A stretch of DNA of 64,000 nt, taken from Mesostigma viride. Lineage: Eukaryota; Streptophyta; Mesostigmatophyceae; Mesostigmatales; Mesostigmataceae. The stretch covers positions 4,716,920 through 4,780,919 of the forward strand of contig RPFO01000041.1 in assembly GCA_009746045.1 (NCBI GenBank). Reading direction: 5' to 3'. Positions 22,819 through 31,874 of this stretch are shown one piece after another; the first letter of the stretch is position 1, and each line of letters begins with the position of its first letter. The notes under the pieces were generated by a model. That model made no database searches, was not told the origin of the DNA, and was given only the letters and a program-made list of their open reading frames with translations. A program made the translations under genes and the position numbers.

Positions 22819-23232
22819 CTAGTTGCCATCAGTCTGGTAGGTGCCACGCGAGGCCAGCAGAACATCCAGATACGCATGGTAGTGGGCCACGTCGTCCGCG
22901 TTATCATGCCTATCTACAGTGAGGAAAACATCGGCCCACACGCCATCAGGAAAAAGGCCCAGAAAGGCCCAGTAATACCTATGCTGCGTAAGGACCACCT
23001 GGCCACGGGCCCAGTCCAAGAAGCCACAGGCAAAGAGGCGTAGGAAAGGCTCTACCGCGATCAAACAGAGAGCCCGAAGGAGTAGGCGATGGTACCGGAT
23101 CCGGTGACGCAGGCCCGTCGGGAAGAACAGATCTAGCAGAGGCTCCACATTAGCCGGCCACAACCTGATGTGCCGAATCTCACGTGAGCGCCATGCACCG
23201 ACGGGCGCACTGTCGCGACCCGAACGTCTCTA
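22819..23232 (-). CDS. Gypsy-1 ORF3, C-terminal segment in shifted frame
   Basis: This frame opens just after a TAG near 23232, overlaps the end of the main ORF3 by about 17 codons, and ends at 22819. It encodes IRHIRLWPANVEPLLDLFF, then LTQHRYYWAFLGLFPDGVW and a helical end. The same domain with the motif YYLYGFWGLWPPGTWRD follows ORF3 of Gypsy-2. In both elements it lies in the +1 frame relative to the upstream ORF. The function is unknown. Confidence 0.55.
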
Positions 23233-25153
23233 GATAGTCGCTAGCCCGAGGGGGAGGATGGCCACGGGAGTCCAGGCCCTGGCCCGGGAGGGGCGCTGGG
23301 CGGCGGGCATCCCACTCCAGGAGGGGCTGCAGGAGCACCGCGCCATACGTAGCACCAGGCGCCGCGGGATACTCGACCGTAAGGGCATCTGAGGCCATGA
23401 TGCCCAGAGGCGGAGGGTAAGCCCACTGGTAACCACCGTAGGTGTCCAAGTCGTTGTGACGCCGCGCCCAACGATACAGGACTCGCTGAACCAGGATCTC
23501 ACCCTGGAACACAGGATCTGCTAAAACAACCATGTCACACGGAGGCCGATCGGTTTCAACGGGTAGGCTACGGTCACGCGGCGCCCGACACACCTGGGAA
23601 AACCCATAGGACATGGGCGAAATGGCCAGCTCAGCAGCGACGCGCGGTAGCTCACACTGTCGGCAGGCGAGCGCAGACATACCGTACCCAGGAACTGGCG
23701 AATCTCGCGACTCCGGCATAGCGTGCACCACAGAGGGGGCACGTTCCCGGTCGCCCTGGGACAACTCCCTTAAGGAGTCGGCAGCGCGGAGGGAGCGATG
23801 ATCAATGCCGCTGGCCCTAACAACCGCAGCCAACGAGCGCGGAGCTGAGGGGGCAGGAACCGAAACAGGGGTAGGATCCTGCGCAGGCGCAGAGGGCGCC
23901 GGCGCCACCGGAGGCCGCGACGGACCCGCTACCGAAGGAGACCGCGACGGACCTGCCACCGCAGCTGGCGCCCCGGTCTCCGCTGGAGGCGCACCCTCAG
24001 GCCACATGTTGAAAATGGGGCCCGTGGGGACAGGCACCTTACCATAAAACTGGCTACCGTCCAGGCTCCAGTCTGGCACGGGAATCCGCTGCGGGGGACC
24101 ACCCTCCCAGAGCCTGGGAAGCCCGCTCGCATCGCCAAAGAAGCCCCGAGATGGCTGCGACTGAGCTTGTGGAGGCTCGGAAGCAGCGGCGGCGGGCGCG
24201 ATCGCAGGGGCAGGAGACTCGCGCGAAGGCGCAGGTACGGCGGTCACAGGCGCGGAGGCAGCAGGAGGCGTAGGAGTCGCAGCAGCAGACGAAACCACAG
24301 CGACCGCGGGCTCGCACTGGGGCGCAGGCGAAGCCGTAGTCACCGAGGCAACAGGAGGGGTAGGTGGCACAGCTGCAACAGACGCCACACCTGGCGCAAC
24401 TAAAGCAGGCGACTGAGACGCCATGAAGGCCCCGAATGCCGAGGCTAAGGACTGGATCTGGGCCTGCATTGCAGACACGGTAGCCGCAAGGTGGTCAGGC
24501 TCTGGATCCACGCCCGGAGGGGTAGGCGTCGGCTCCACCGACACGCGCCTGGTCGACCGCGGTGATGACGGAACAGGAGAAGGCGCCGACACGGAGGAGG
24601 AGGAAGCTGCGACTGAGGCCGAATACTCCGGCGTGTACTGCGACTCTACCGGTGCATCCACAGGGGAAGGATCGCCATGTGCTAACACCCCCGCCGACTG
24701 GTCCGCAATCTCCATGAACTCGACCGCCCGCAGGAGGTCACAGGGGTGGTCATCTAACTCGGCATCGCCCTCTGCCGGAAGCCAAGGGAAAACATCCCGG
24801 AGGCAGGAGCGGCCCACAGGGGTAGAGAGGTATGAGAAAATCCTGGGACACTGGAGAATGGCATCTATCTGTCCCAGGGCAGGGCAGCGGGACCCACACT
24901 CAAGGAGACAGTGTCCAGCGTCGTCGAAACCATGAACAACCAACTGCTGTGGTTCCTGGGGGTCTGGTCCAAACCAGGAGACCCCGAAGAGGGCGGCCCG
25001 GACCAGAGCAGCATGACTCGCCTGCAGGGCAGAATGGATTGGGCCACCAGGGAAGCTAGATCTGGAGACCCACCGGCCCGGAAGGACCTCATAATATAGC
25101 TCCGGATCAGGGGTAGGCGGCAGGGACTCCAACGGAGGGGTAGGTTCCGACAT
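23180..25153 (-). CDS. Gypsy-1 ORF3: large accessory protein downstream of pol, unknown function
   Basis: About 657 residues if started at the ATG at 25153 (MSEPTPPLESLPPTPDP). The frame is open to 25279 but that part overlaps the pol end. The N-terminal domain (to about residue 160) has GVSWFGPDP, then GHCLLECGSRCP and RIFSYLSTPVGRSCLRDVF. The middle is low-complexity Pro/Ala/Ser/Val (about residues 180-450). The C-terminal part includes VEYPAAPGATYGAVLLQPLL. Gypsy-2 ORF3 has the same order and motifs. It occupies the env position, but no signal peptide, transmembrane segment or fusion motif is evident, so I do not call it env. The stop at 23180 precedes a conserved domain in another frame. 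Confidence 0.7.
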   Translation of the reverse strand: MSEPTPPLESLPPTPDPELYYEVLPGRWVSRSSFPGGPIHSALQASHAALVRAALFGVSWFGPDPQEPQQLVVHGFDDAGHCLLECGSRCPALGQIDAILQCPRIFSYLSTPVGRSCLRDVFPWLPAEGDAELDDHPCDLLRAVEFMEIADQSAGVLAHGDPSPVDAPVESQYTPEYSASVAASSSSVSAPSPVPSSPRSTRRVSVEPTPTPPGVDPEPDHLAATVSAMQAQIQSLASAFGAFMASQSPALVAPGVASVAAVPPTPPVASVTTASPAPQCEPAVAVVSSAAATPTPPAASAPVTAVPAPSRESPAPAIAPAAAASEPPQAQSQPSRGFFGDASGLPRLWEGGPPQRIPVPDWSLDGSQFYGKVPVPTGPIFNMWPEGAPPAETGAPAAVAGPSRSPSVAGPSRPPVAPAPSAPAQDPTPVSVPAPSAPRSLAAVVRASGIDHRSLRAADSLRELSQGDRERAPSVVHAMPESRDSPVPGYGMSALACRQCELPRVAAELAISPMSYGFSQVCRAPRDRSLPVETDRPPCDMVVLADPVFQGEILVQRVLYRWARRHNDLDTYGGYQWAYPPPLGIMASDALTVEYPAAPGATYGAVLLQPLLEWDARRPAPLPGQGLDSRGHPPPRASDYLETFGSRQCARRCMALT

Positions 25154-25229
25154 GACGGCTGCGGAGGGGAGGGGACAACCAACCAACCGTCGACAGCAGA
25201 CATAACATAAGAGAGGAGAAGGTCTACAA

Positions 25230-27119
25230 CTAGAGCTTGTGCAGGGTTTTATAGTCCTGCAAAAGGCGACTACACCCATCTAACTCACTCTCCGTATACC
25301 AGACTTTATCTACCTCGCTACGAGCATACATCCATTTAACCTTTTACTGGCGTTGAGTACCACGGCCTCTTTTAATGTCTCTATGGGCCACGATACTCTC
25401 TACCTCGTCCTCTACCTCACCAGTATCAGGATTATGCTCTAAAGGGGCAGGGGCTAACTCTCTACCAGCAAACGTGCTTTGGTGGTAAAGCTTTAGCTGG
25501 CTTCTATGAAAGGTGCGCGAATGGGTTTGCCAAGAGGTAGTAGGGATATCTATCTCATATAAGAAATTACCTACTCTAGACAACACACGGAAGGGTCCTA
25601 AGAAGGCGGGCCTGAGTTTCACTTTAAGTTCAGCCTCGAACTTATGAGCGAATCGGCCAACACGAGGGCCTTCTACTAAGACTAAATCTCCTATTTCTAT
25701 CTCAGGTGCTCTCCTATCTAATGAGGCACGCAACCTAGCAAGGTACTTGGCCTGTGCCCTATGGTACCCTGCAATAGCATTGTCGTGGGCATTTTTCATC
25801 TTATCTAATAACGCCTGCACACCTTCTACAGTATCGCGGGACACATCATCCTTGTCCCTTAAAGGACTGGCTAAGAGAGAGGTAGGGGTAAGAGGTTGTC
25901 TACCTGTATCTAGGAAGAAGGGCGTATAACCATGCGCGGCCTGAGGGCAATTGTTAAGGGAAAACTCTACCAGACATAGATAATCTTCCCAATCACTTCC
26001 AGAACCATTCACATAGTGCCGCAGAGCTTCTTCCACTACTCTATTCAAACGTTCTACTAAATGAGAAGAGGAGGAGTGGTAGGCAGTACCGAAGGTGACC
26101 TTGGTTCCGATAGCAGCGAAGAACTGCTGCCAAAAATCAGAAGTAAATAACTTATCTTTGTCAGAAATAAACTGCCTACTCAAACCATGGTATCTATAAA
26201 CATTATTGAGGTATAGGCGGGCACAATCGCGTGCGGTGAGTTCCAGGGGACAAGGCACGAGATGGCACATACGCGTAAAGCGATCTACAAACACAAGGAT
26301 CTGAGCATTACCCTTATCATTCTTTCTAAAAGGTCCTACAAAGTCCATCATAAGGGAATCCCATGGCATGATGGGGTCAGGAAGGGTCCTAGGCTCGGCT
26401 ATCTGCCCTACGTTGTTAGGTTTCATTTCCTGACAAGATTGGCAGGTCCTAACATACTCATCTACATCCTTTCCATAAGGGAAGGCCAGTAGTAAGAACG
26501 GGTTACTAGATCCCGTACCCGTTTACCGCCCTGGTGAGCAGCTAAATCATGCAACTCAAAAAGCAAGGAGGAGCGACAGATAGGAGGGACATAAAGGCGC
26601 CATTGAGGGGGAGAATCTGTCAACTGCACATATAAAAATCCACCTACAAATTTACAGGGGTATTTGCCTAACTGTTGGGGATGGGAGGCAATAGCAGCTA
26701 AAGCTTCCGGCTCAGTGGCCGTGAATCTACTGATAAGGCGTTCAAGATCAGAGGTAGGCATCGCTACACAAGTATCTATATCAGGTTTAAAGAGGTCTCC
26801 TACCGCCTTGCCAAAGAGAAGGGGAGGTCCTAGAGGGACAATATTATCATAGGACTTTCCTGACCTAGTCGCTATATGGCTAAGCGGTATAGAAATTTTA
26901 TTTTTCCCCTCCCCCCCCACAGAGACCACAGGAAGGGCCTCACACGGGAGAGAGAGTCCTACGTGAGAAAGGAGGTCAGGCATACGAACAGTAGTATGAA
27001 AGAGGTAGGCATATTGTTCATCATCCGGTAATTCACCATAAGGGGTCACACCAAGAGTGGTAGGAACTAGAGTAGTATTGAGAACATCTAAGTCCTCGAA
27101 AAAGGAATAATCTGCGCGG
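25230..27119 (-). pseudogene. Gypsy-1 pol 3' half: HHCC, integrase, chromodomain
   Basis: Begins at SRRAD (end of RNase H) and runs through a long linker and a His-rich HELHDLAAHQGG-type segment to DEYVRTCQSC (HHCC zinc site), with a frameshift near 26462. The integrase core has D in SLMMDFVGPF, D in FISDKDKLF and E in HLVERLNRVVEE, the DDE triad. A GPF segment (FLGPFRVLSRVGNFLYEID) follows. The chromodomain is interrupted by TAA after GTQRQ, where Gypsy-2 has Tyr (RQYRVQW). The frame then continues (KVKWMYARSEVDKVW, LDGCSRLLQDYK) to a real stop at 25230. The integrase inserts the cDNA; the chromodomain usually steers it to marked chromatin. It is non-functional as it stands. Confidence 0.85.
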
Positions 27120-27187
27120 CTTGCCCTTACCAGTGAGAGCCATGGGGATAAGGATTTTGTTCTCAAACGCCAGGGCAAGGGTCTCGG
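27120..27187 (-). pseudogene. LINE ORF1 scrap, inverted
   Basis: 68 bp on the minus strand encode LALAFENKILIPMALTGK, matching LARAFESKILARMGLLGE of the ORF1 at 59.8-59.9 kb at DNA level (roughly three quarters identical by eye). It sits between the broken Gypsy-1 end and the start of LINE-1b on the plus strand. Confidence 0.6.
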
Positions 27188-28063
27188 CACCCTCTTCGAG
27201 GACACTGGGCAGGTGCAGACATGGCTTGACTGCCTGGCTCTCGAGGCACGTGCAGTGGGGCTTGAGGTCAGCAAGAAGACAGAGGACCTGGCGGTTGGGC
27301 TCACCAACTCACCGCCGCCCCTCTATCTCCTAGACGGCTCTCGAGTCCTGTATCGGGACCGCGTTAAGCTGCTGGGCAGCCTGCTCCCCAGCTGCGAGGT
27401 TGATGTGGACCATCGCATCTCCCTCGCCTGGCACGCTTTACGCCAGTACCGGGCCCTGTGGCGCAAGCCCCTGGGCAAGATCGAGAAACAGGACCTGTTC
27501 AAGGTCCTCGTCCTTCCTGTTCTCACGTATGGGGCCGAGACGTGGACCCTCACCGCCGACCTGGCCCGCAAGCTGGACGGCGCGGTCACCAACATGCTGC
27601 GTTCCATTTTCAGAGTAGGATATATGCTGCTCATGTCCGCAATGAGGACCTGTACCAGGGCATGCCCTATATCACCAGCACCATTAAGCAGCGACGCCTG
27701 CAGCTAGTAGGGCACCTAGCTCGCACCAACCAGGTAGACACTTCACGTGGCCCCCCCGCAGGACTGCGACCAGCCCAGCCTGGCCGGCACCTCCTGACGT
27801 GGGCCGGGCCCAGTGATGTTAGACGCCGCAAGGCCCGCACCTTCAAAGAACAGCTAGTAGAGGACATGGGGGGCCTAGGCCTCTCTGTGATTTGGAAGAA
27901 GATGATGGACAAGGCCAAGTGGGCCCAGGTCATAGAGGACAACGAGCCCCCCCCAGTGGGGAGGCGCCCGCGTGTGCAATCCCGTGGGAGGCACGCCAGA
28001 CAGCTCCCCTAGGGCAGCGTGCGGCTGTCTAGATAGATGTTGTAGTTAGAATGCTGTTAGATA
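27188..28063 (+). pseudogene. LINE-1 copy b: RT C-terminal half
   Basis: Starts just after the YADDTT box (TLFEDTGQVQTWLDCLALEA) and continues through LEVSKKTEDLAVGL, LTYGAETWTL and LDGAVTNMLRSIF. One frameshift near 27620 moves the rest (YAAHVRNEDLYQGMPYITST to RGRHARQLP, stop at 28012) to another frame. It is over 90% similar to LINE-1a by eye. The 3' UTR ends GCTGTTAGATA near 28063. With the inverted ORF1 scrap at its 5' side it may be a twin-primed insertion. Confidence 0.85.
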
Positions 28064-28535
28064 GATGTAGTAGTGTCGCGCGCCGTTCCGATTCGCACGA
28101 GTATTGGCTTTACGCGGGGCCGCCACGCGGCCGGCCCGGGGGACGAGGCGAGGCAGCTATAGGCATTGCGCGTGTGCGAGTTGTTACGCCTTTGGCATTT
28201 GGGCCTTACGGGAGCAACGCATGCGCCGTAGTGCGACGCGCAGCACTGGGAGTTGACAGCGGTACTGACATGCGTCACCAGGAGGTCAGTGCCAACGCTG
28301 GCAAGCAGCACGCACTGGCTGCTGGACTACAACACGGACCAAGCTAGGCTGCCAGCCTGGCAGATATGCTTTATCGTGCAGGCTGAACATGCACGTGCAC
28401 GCAAGCTGGCGCGTTATTGATCTCGAGAACTGTCCGCTGCAGGTAGATAATGTCGTGCAATATTGGCATTGATATTCGGCAGGCTGGCAAGCCGCTTTTG
28501 TGAATGCGACGAGGCAGCTTTTCTCGTCAGGGCCA
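28064..28535. other. Host flank of Gypsy-2
   Basis: GC-rich in its first half. No supported gene. It would have been contiguous with 45841 onward before Gypsy-2 inserted at GCTAG. Confidence 0.45.
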
Positions 28536-28540
28536 GCTAG

Positions 28541-29241
28541 TGTAACGTGCCAAACCCATCGGCCAGGCACGTTGGGAAAGATCGTTTCTATCTACGGGAC
28601 CATCGTCCCGGTTTGTTGCCTGTTTGAGTAGGAAGGGGAATCACTAAGCTATGGGCTACTTGCTGTCATCACAGCGTAGGCCCAGAGGCATTATAATGAT
28701 TACCTTCTTGTGTTCTTGCAATTGCCGTTGAACAAGTTTATGCGTCAGACATGATTGTATTAAAAGGAATAGATTCGGAACTCAGTTTAACTGAGGTGGG
28801 TGAGTCGGCGGATTGGAGGACGACTGTCTTGTCCATCGTCCTCGCACGCCTTTATGCCAAGCAGTGCCACTAGGTCGGCGCTGCTGATCCAATCCGTGTG
28901 GCTCAGAATCTTCCACGCTAAGTTAACGGCCTGAAGTATATTGTAGTGGGCCGAACTACGGGTCGACCATAGAGCGGATCGCCCTCTAACCATGTCCGTG
29001 GTAACCATCGTTACGTTATGCCATCGGACACACATCCATCGATATATATCACAATGTCACCAATATTACTCTAGATATCAACTGTCGGCACCCTCGTATA
29101 CACAAGCAGAGGTGTGCCGGAAGGTATGGACTTCAAACCACCCTAGGTATCTATCTCTTTTTGTACGTATCTTTTTATACCATATTTCTTTTGCCAAACT
29201 TTCTCGTGCTCGCTAGGCTCGACCCTAGTCGGCACGCTACA
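28541..29241 (-). repeat. Gypsy-2 3' LTR
   Basis: Plus-strand ends are TGTAACGTGCC and GGCACGCTACA, an 11-bp imperfect inverted repeat with TG...CA ends. It is 701 bp long. It is preceded by GCTAG and followed, on the inside, by the polypurine tract. Confidence 0.9.
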
Positions 29242-29254
29242 CTCCTCCCCCCCC
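29242..29254 (-). other. Gypsy-2 polypurine tract
   Basis: On the minus strand GGGGGGGGAGGAG lies immediately before the 3' LTR start TGTAGCGTGCC. It is followed inward by GGGAGCCC/ACTCCC hairpin sequence that also lies near the Gypsy-1 PPT. Confidence 0.8.
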
Positions 29255-29706
29255 ATCGGGGAAGGGAGCCCACTCCCTTCAAGCGAAGGGTACAAATAGT
29301 TTGGCTCATATGTGCTATCCAGACCTTGGCCTCGTTGCCTTCTCCCTAGGCTTCCCTTAGTCACGCATCAAGCCGGGTATCCGCTGGAGCCCACCCTATA
29401 TAGTGGTTCGAGGCGGGCGCGCACGATCGGGGGCACGATCGGACGGCAGGCGCGCACGATCCTAGCCACAGCGATCGGGGGGCACGATCCTGGGCACTAG
29501 CGATCGGAGGGGGTCGCGCTCGAATAGGGACTCTCCCCACGGATAGGCCTGTCCCGGCAGGATTTGTTTCCTTAGGTCGCCCAAGTGTCCAGCTCTAAGA
29601 CCTTGGTCCCTAACTATCTACCGGGCCGAAGAACCCGGGCGGGCGTAAGGCCCTCCTATTCTACCGAGGAATCCCTCGGTCGGGCCTAGAGCCCTAAAAT
29701 GGAACA
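29255..29706. other. Gypsy-2 3' untranslated region
   Basis: Non-coding stretch between ORF3 and the PPT. It contains several GCACGATC(C/G)GG words near 29410-29500 and repeated CGGGC words. Confidence 0.5.
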
Positions 29707-30180
29707 CTACACTAGGTACACTCCCCGTGCACTCTCAAGGTCGCGCTGGTAGTCGCGCTGGATCGCGATCGTCTTCTCCTCAGTGCGACCAGCGTCGAGC
29801 AAGCAATCACGCCACGTGCCGGGCGGCCAGAGGCCCCAGAACCCGTACAAGTAGTAGGGCTGTGTCAGGGTCAGCGACTGCTGCCCGAGATTAACATAGC
29901 CGCACTTGAAGTCGCTCAGGAACGTTGTCATCATAACACGCAGCATGAGGTCCCGCAGCGCTCCCTCGTGCACGAGCAACCGGAGCTGTCCCGCTCGCGC
30001 GCTGGCGCAAGTCCGGCGTAAGCGCCTCAACCAGCGCAAGACCGTAGGTGGGTGACAGCATGGGGTACTGCACCGGCACATGGGGGCGCTCAGAAACACC
30101 GGCCTCGTATACTCGATGCTTGGGCCAAAACTGGCCATCAAACACGAGTGAAGTCGGATCCCGCGGAGGCGCGGGCACAT
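29707..30180 (-). CDS. Gypsy-2 ORF3, C-terminal segment in shifted frame
   Basis: Minus-strand frame ending at 29707. Its useful part starts near 30010 (GQLRLLVHEGALRDLMLR) and includes YYLYGFWGLWPPGTWRD and RDYQRDLESARGVYLV. It corresponds to the Gypsy-1 segment at 22819-23232 and, as there, lies in the +1 frame relative to the upstream ORF3. It overlaps the end of the upstream frame by nearly 100 codons, only the last part of which looks conserved. Confidence 0.5.
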   Translation of the reverse strand: MCPRLRGIRLHSCLMASFGPSIEYTRPVFLSAPMCRCSTPCCHPPTVLRWLRRLRRTCASARAGQLRLLVHEGALRDLMLRVMMTTFLSDFKCGYVNLGQQSLTLTQPYYLYGFWGLWPPGTWRDCLLDAGRTEEKTIAIQRDYQRDLESARGVYLV

Positions 30181-31846
30181 GAGCTGGATCCGGATGCGGC
30201 AAACGGTTTGCCGGCACTACACGGTTAGCAGCCCAACGCACGCCGACATACCGCCGCAAACCCGAGGGGTAAATGGCTTGAATGGCCCCCGTGGGCGGCA
30301 GGAACAGGTCGCGTGGGAACACCATCCCAGGTCCGGGCGCCGGAGTGGCGGCGGGACGCGGATAGTTGTAGATCACGGGCTGTACCGTGTATGGCTCCAG
30401 GAAATCCAGGTGCGACAGAACATACCCGCTGGGCGGTTGGGGCGTGAAGTCGGGGAGGACCCCGGAATGGCCGCGGGCCATCTCCTGCTGTGTACCTCGC
30501 TGCCCAGCTGGTGCCTGCATCGTGGCCTGGACGGGTCGCACGATAACTCCCTCATGAGGCTGGTCCAGAAAACCAAGCAGCGGCGGGGCCACCTCTGCGA
30601 CTGGTGGCACCGGCACCGGATGGGGCCCAACGTGGGGAAGTTGCATTGACGCCGATCCACCATGGACAGGTGCGTACTGCACGTCGGTTGGCGGCGGGGC
30701 CATCACAGGCCCTGGGAGCGTCAACGCGGGAGCCACGTCGGCGGGCATGAGCGGGGGATGTGGGACATGGGCCTGGTAAGGCACCGCACATGACACATGG
30801 GGAGCGGGTGCAGGCTCAATTCCATCCATCGCCTGCGGAGGACCCTGGGTGGCAGTCGGCCCGTCGCTGCGACTTGACGCATCGGGCTGAAACTGGTGGG
30901 GAGGGAGGACCTCAAACCCAGGAGGCGTCGTCGGAGAAGCGGGCGCCGGCGGGAGTGTGATCGCCCGAACCGCCGAGGCGGCGTTAACCGGAACCCGGGA
31001 GTCTGCTGGAGGGCGATGCCGTGCGCAGGGTGGGGTATCCAGGGGCGCAAAGGCCTCGACGAAGTCAATCTCGAGGTCCTCGCAGGTGCGCTCACCGGGC
31101 CTTAGGAACACCTCCCGCCTCCACTCGAGGTCGCGCTCCTCTTGCCCAGCCATCCACAGGAGAGCCGATACGATGGAATACCGACATTCCTGGGAACCGG
31201 GAGGGCCACGAACCGCGGTATCGTCGGGCAGCCGAGTAACGCCGAACGCCCTTCGCACACCATCCCGTCCAGCCTCGTCAGAGAGGTATGGGAAAACGAG
31301 TGGATAGTCCAGCACCACCCGTGCGCTGAGGCGGCAGAAAACACAATGGCAGCCTCGGCTGTGCTCGACCAGCGGTAGCTTGCTGACACTGTCCGCCGCA
31401 ATGGTGGAACCCAGAGGAGGGCCGAAGAACGAAACGTTGCGCCTCATGTAGTCCCTCAGGTCCCAAGCCAGGCCATCTGGCAAGGGCAGCCACACTTGTT
31501 GATCGAGGATCTGCCAGCGTTGCAACCAGATAGGCTCACTGGCGCCCATAAGGCGGAACCCGCACCATTTGGTGGGGTCTCTCTCCTCAGATTCCGGGAT
31601 GACCATGATGAGGTCCTTGGTTTGTTGAACGCCGACGTAGTCCGCTGACTGTGCTTGTTGATCAGCATACTGTGGCTGGCTGGGTGCCTTGGGACCAACG
31701 CCGTTGGCTGGCTGGGGTAGCCGAGCATTCTGGGTACGCCGAGTAGGCCGGGGGCGACGCGTCGTGAAGGACGGCATGTTCCCTCCACGCGTAGACCTGT
31801 TGGAGGAAAGGGAGGGGGTGTGGGGGGAACACCGACCAGCATGCAC
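29891..31846 (-). CDS. Gypsy-2 ORF3: large accessory protein downstream of pol, unknown function
   Basis: 651 codons starting 28 bases after the pol stop in a different frame; a second Met at residue 24 is also plausible. The N-terminal domain has MRRNVSFFGPPLG, GCHCVFCRLSARVVLDYP and LVFPYLSDEAGRDGVRRAFG, aligning with the GVSWFGPDP ... RIFSYLSTPVGRSCLRDVF block of Gypsy-1. The middle is Pro-rich (about residues 270-470). Near residue 600 is VQYPMLSPTYGLALVEALTP, matching VEYPAAPGATYGAVLLQPLL. No membrane segment or signal peptide is seen. The last ~35 codons probably read out of frame. Conservation between two diverged elements suggests selection, but the role is unknown: it might be an extra structural protein, a nucleic-acid binder or an env replacement. 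Confidence 0.7.
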   Translation of the reverse strand: MHAGRCSPHTPSLSSNRSTRGGNMPSFTTRRPRPTRRTQNARLPQPANGVGPKAPSQPQYADQQAQSADYVGVQQTKDLIMVIPESEERDPTKWCGFRLMGASEPIWLQRWQILDQQVWLPLPDGLAWDLRDYMRRNVSFFGPPLGSTIAADSVSKLPLVEHSRGCHCVFCRLSARVVLDYPLVFPYLSDEAGRDGVRRAFGVTRLPDDTAVRGPPGSQECRYSIVSALLWMAGQEERDLEWRREVFLRPGERTCEDLEIDFVEAFAPLDTPPCARHRPPADSRVPVNAASAVRAITLPPAPASPTTPPGFEVLPPHQFQPDASSRSDGPTATQGPPQAMDGIEPAPAPHVSCAVPYQAHVPHPPLMPADVAPALTLPGPVMAPPPTDVQYAPVHGGSASMQLPHVGPHPVPVPPVAEVAPPLLGFLDQPHEGVIVRPVQATMQAPAGQRGTQQEMARGHSGVLPDFTPQPPSGYVLSHLDFLEPYTVQPVIYNYPRPAATPAPGPGMVFPRDLFLPPTGAIQAIYPSGLRRYVGVRWAANRVVPANRLPHPDPAHVPAPPRDPTSLVFDGQFWPKHRVYEAGVSERPHVPVQYPMLSPTYGLALVEALTPDLRQRASGTAPVARARGSAAGPHAACYDDNVPERLQVRLC

Positions 31847-31874
31847 GCAAAAGTTCGGGTAAAATCCATCCTAC

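Larger units (their letters stand above)
22337..27119 (-). mobile_element. Gypsy-1: Ty3/gypsy chromovirus-like LTR retrotransposon, 5' part lost
   Basis: Read on the minus strand it contains the pol 3' half (linker, HHCC, integrase, chromodomain), a large extra ORF, then a polypurine tract at 22449-22462 and the start of the 3' LTR (TGTTACGTCGCG). Gag, protease, RT and RNase H are missing, because at 27119 the sequence breaks into LINE material inside the SRRAD codons. The LTR's outer end is uncertain: TGTTACG at 22337 would give a very short 112-bp LTR with matching ends, but a longer one is possible. No partner LTR is in the window. Confidence 0.8.

Noticed and set aside
23805-24935. Plus-strand Arg/Gly-rich frames
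   Set aside because: Antisense of the Pro/Ala-rich middle of Gypsy-1 ORF3; no independent coding sign.
28787-29035. Identical 82-codon frames at 28787-29035 and 45381-45629
   Set aside because: They lie inside the paired LTRs and are identical only because the LTRs are.
29707-31846. ORF3 as an env gene
   Set aside because: Position fits, but no signal peptide, transmembrane helix or cleavage site is visible in either element.
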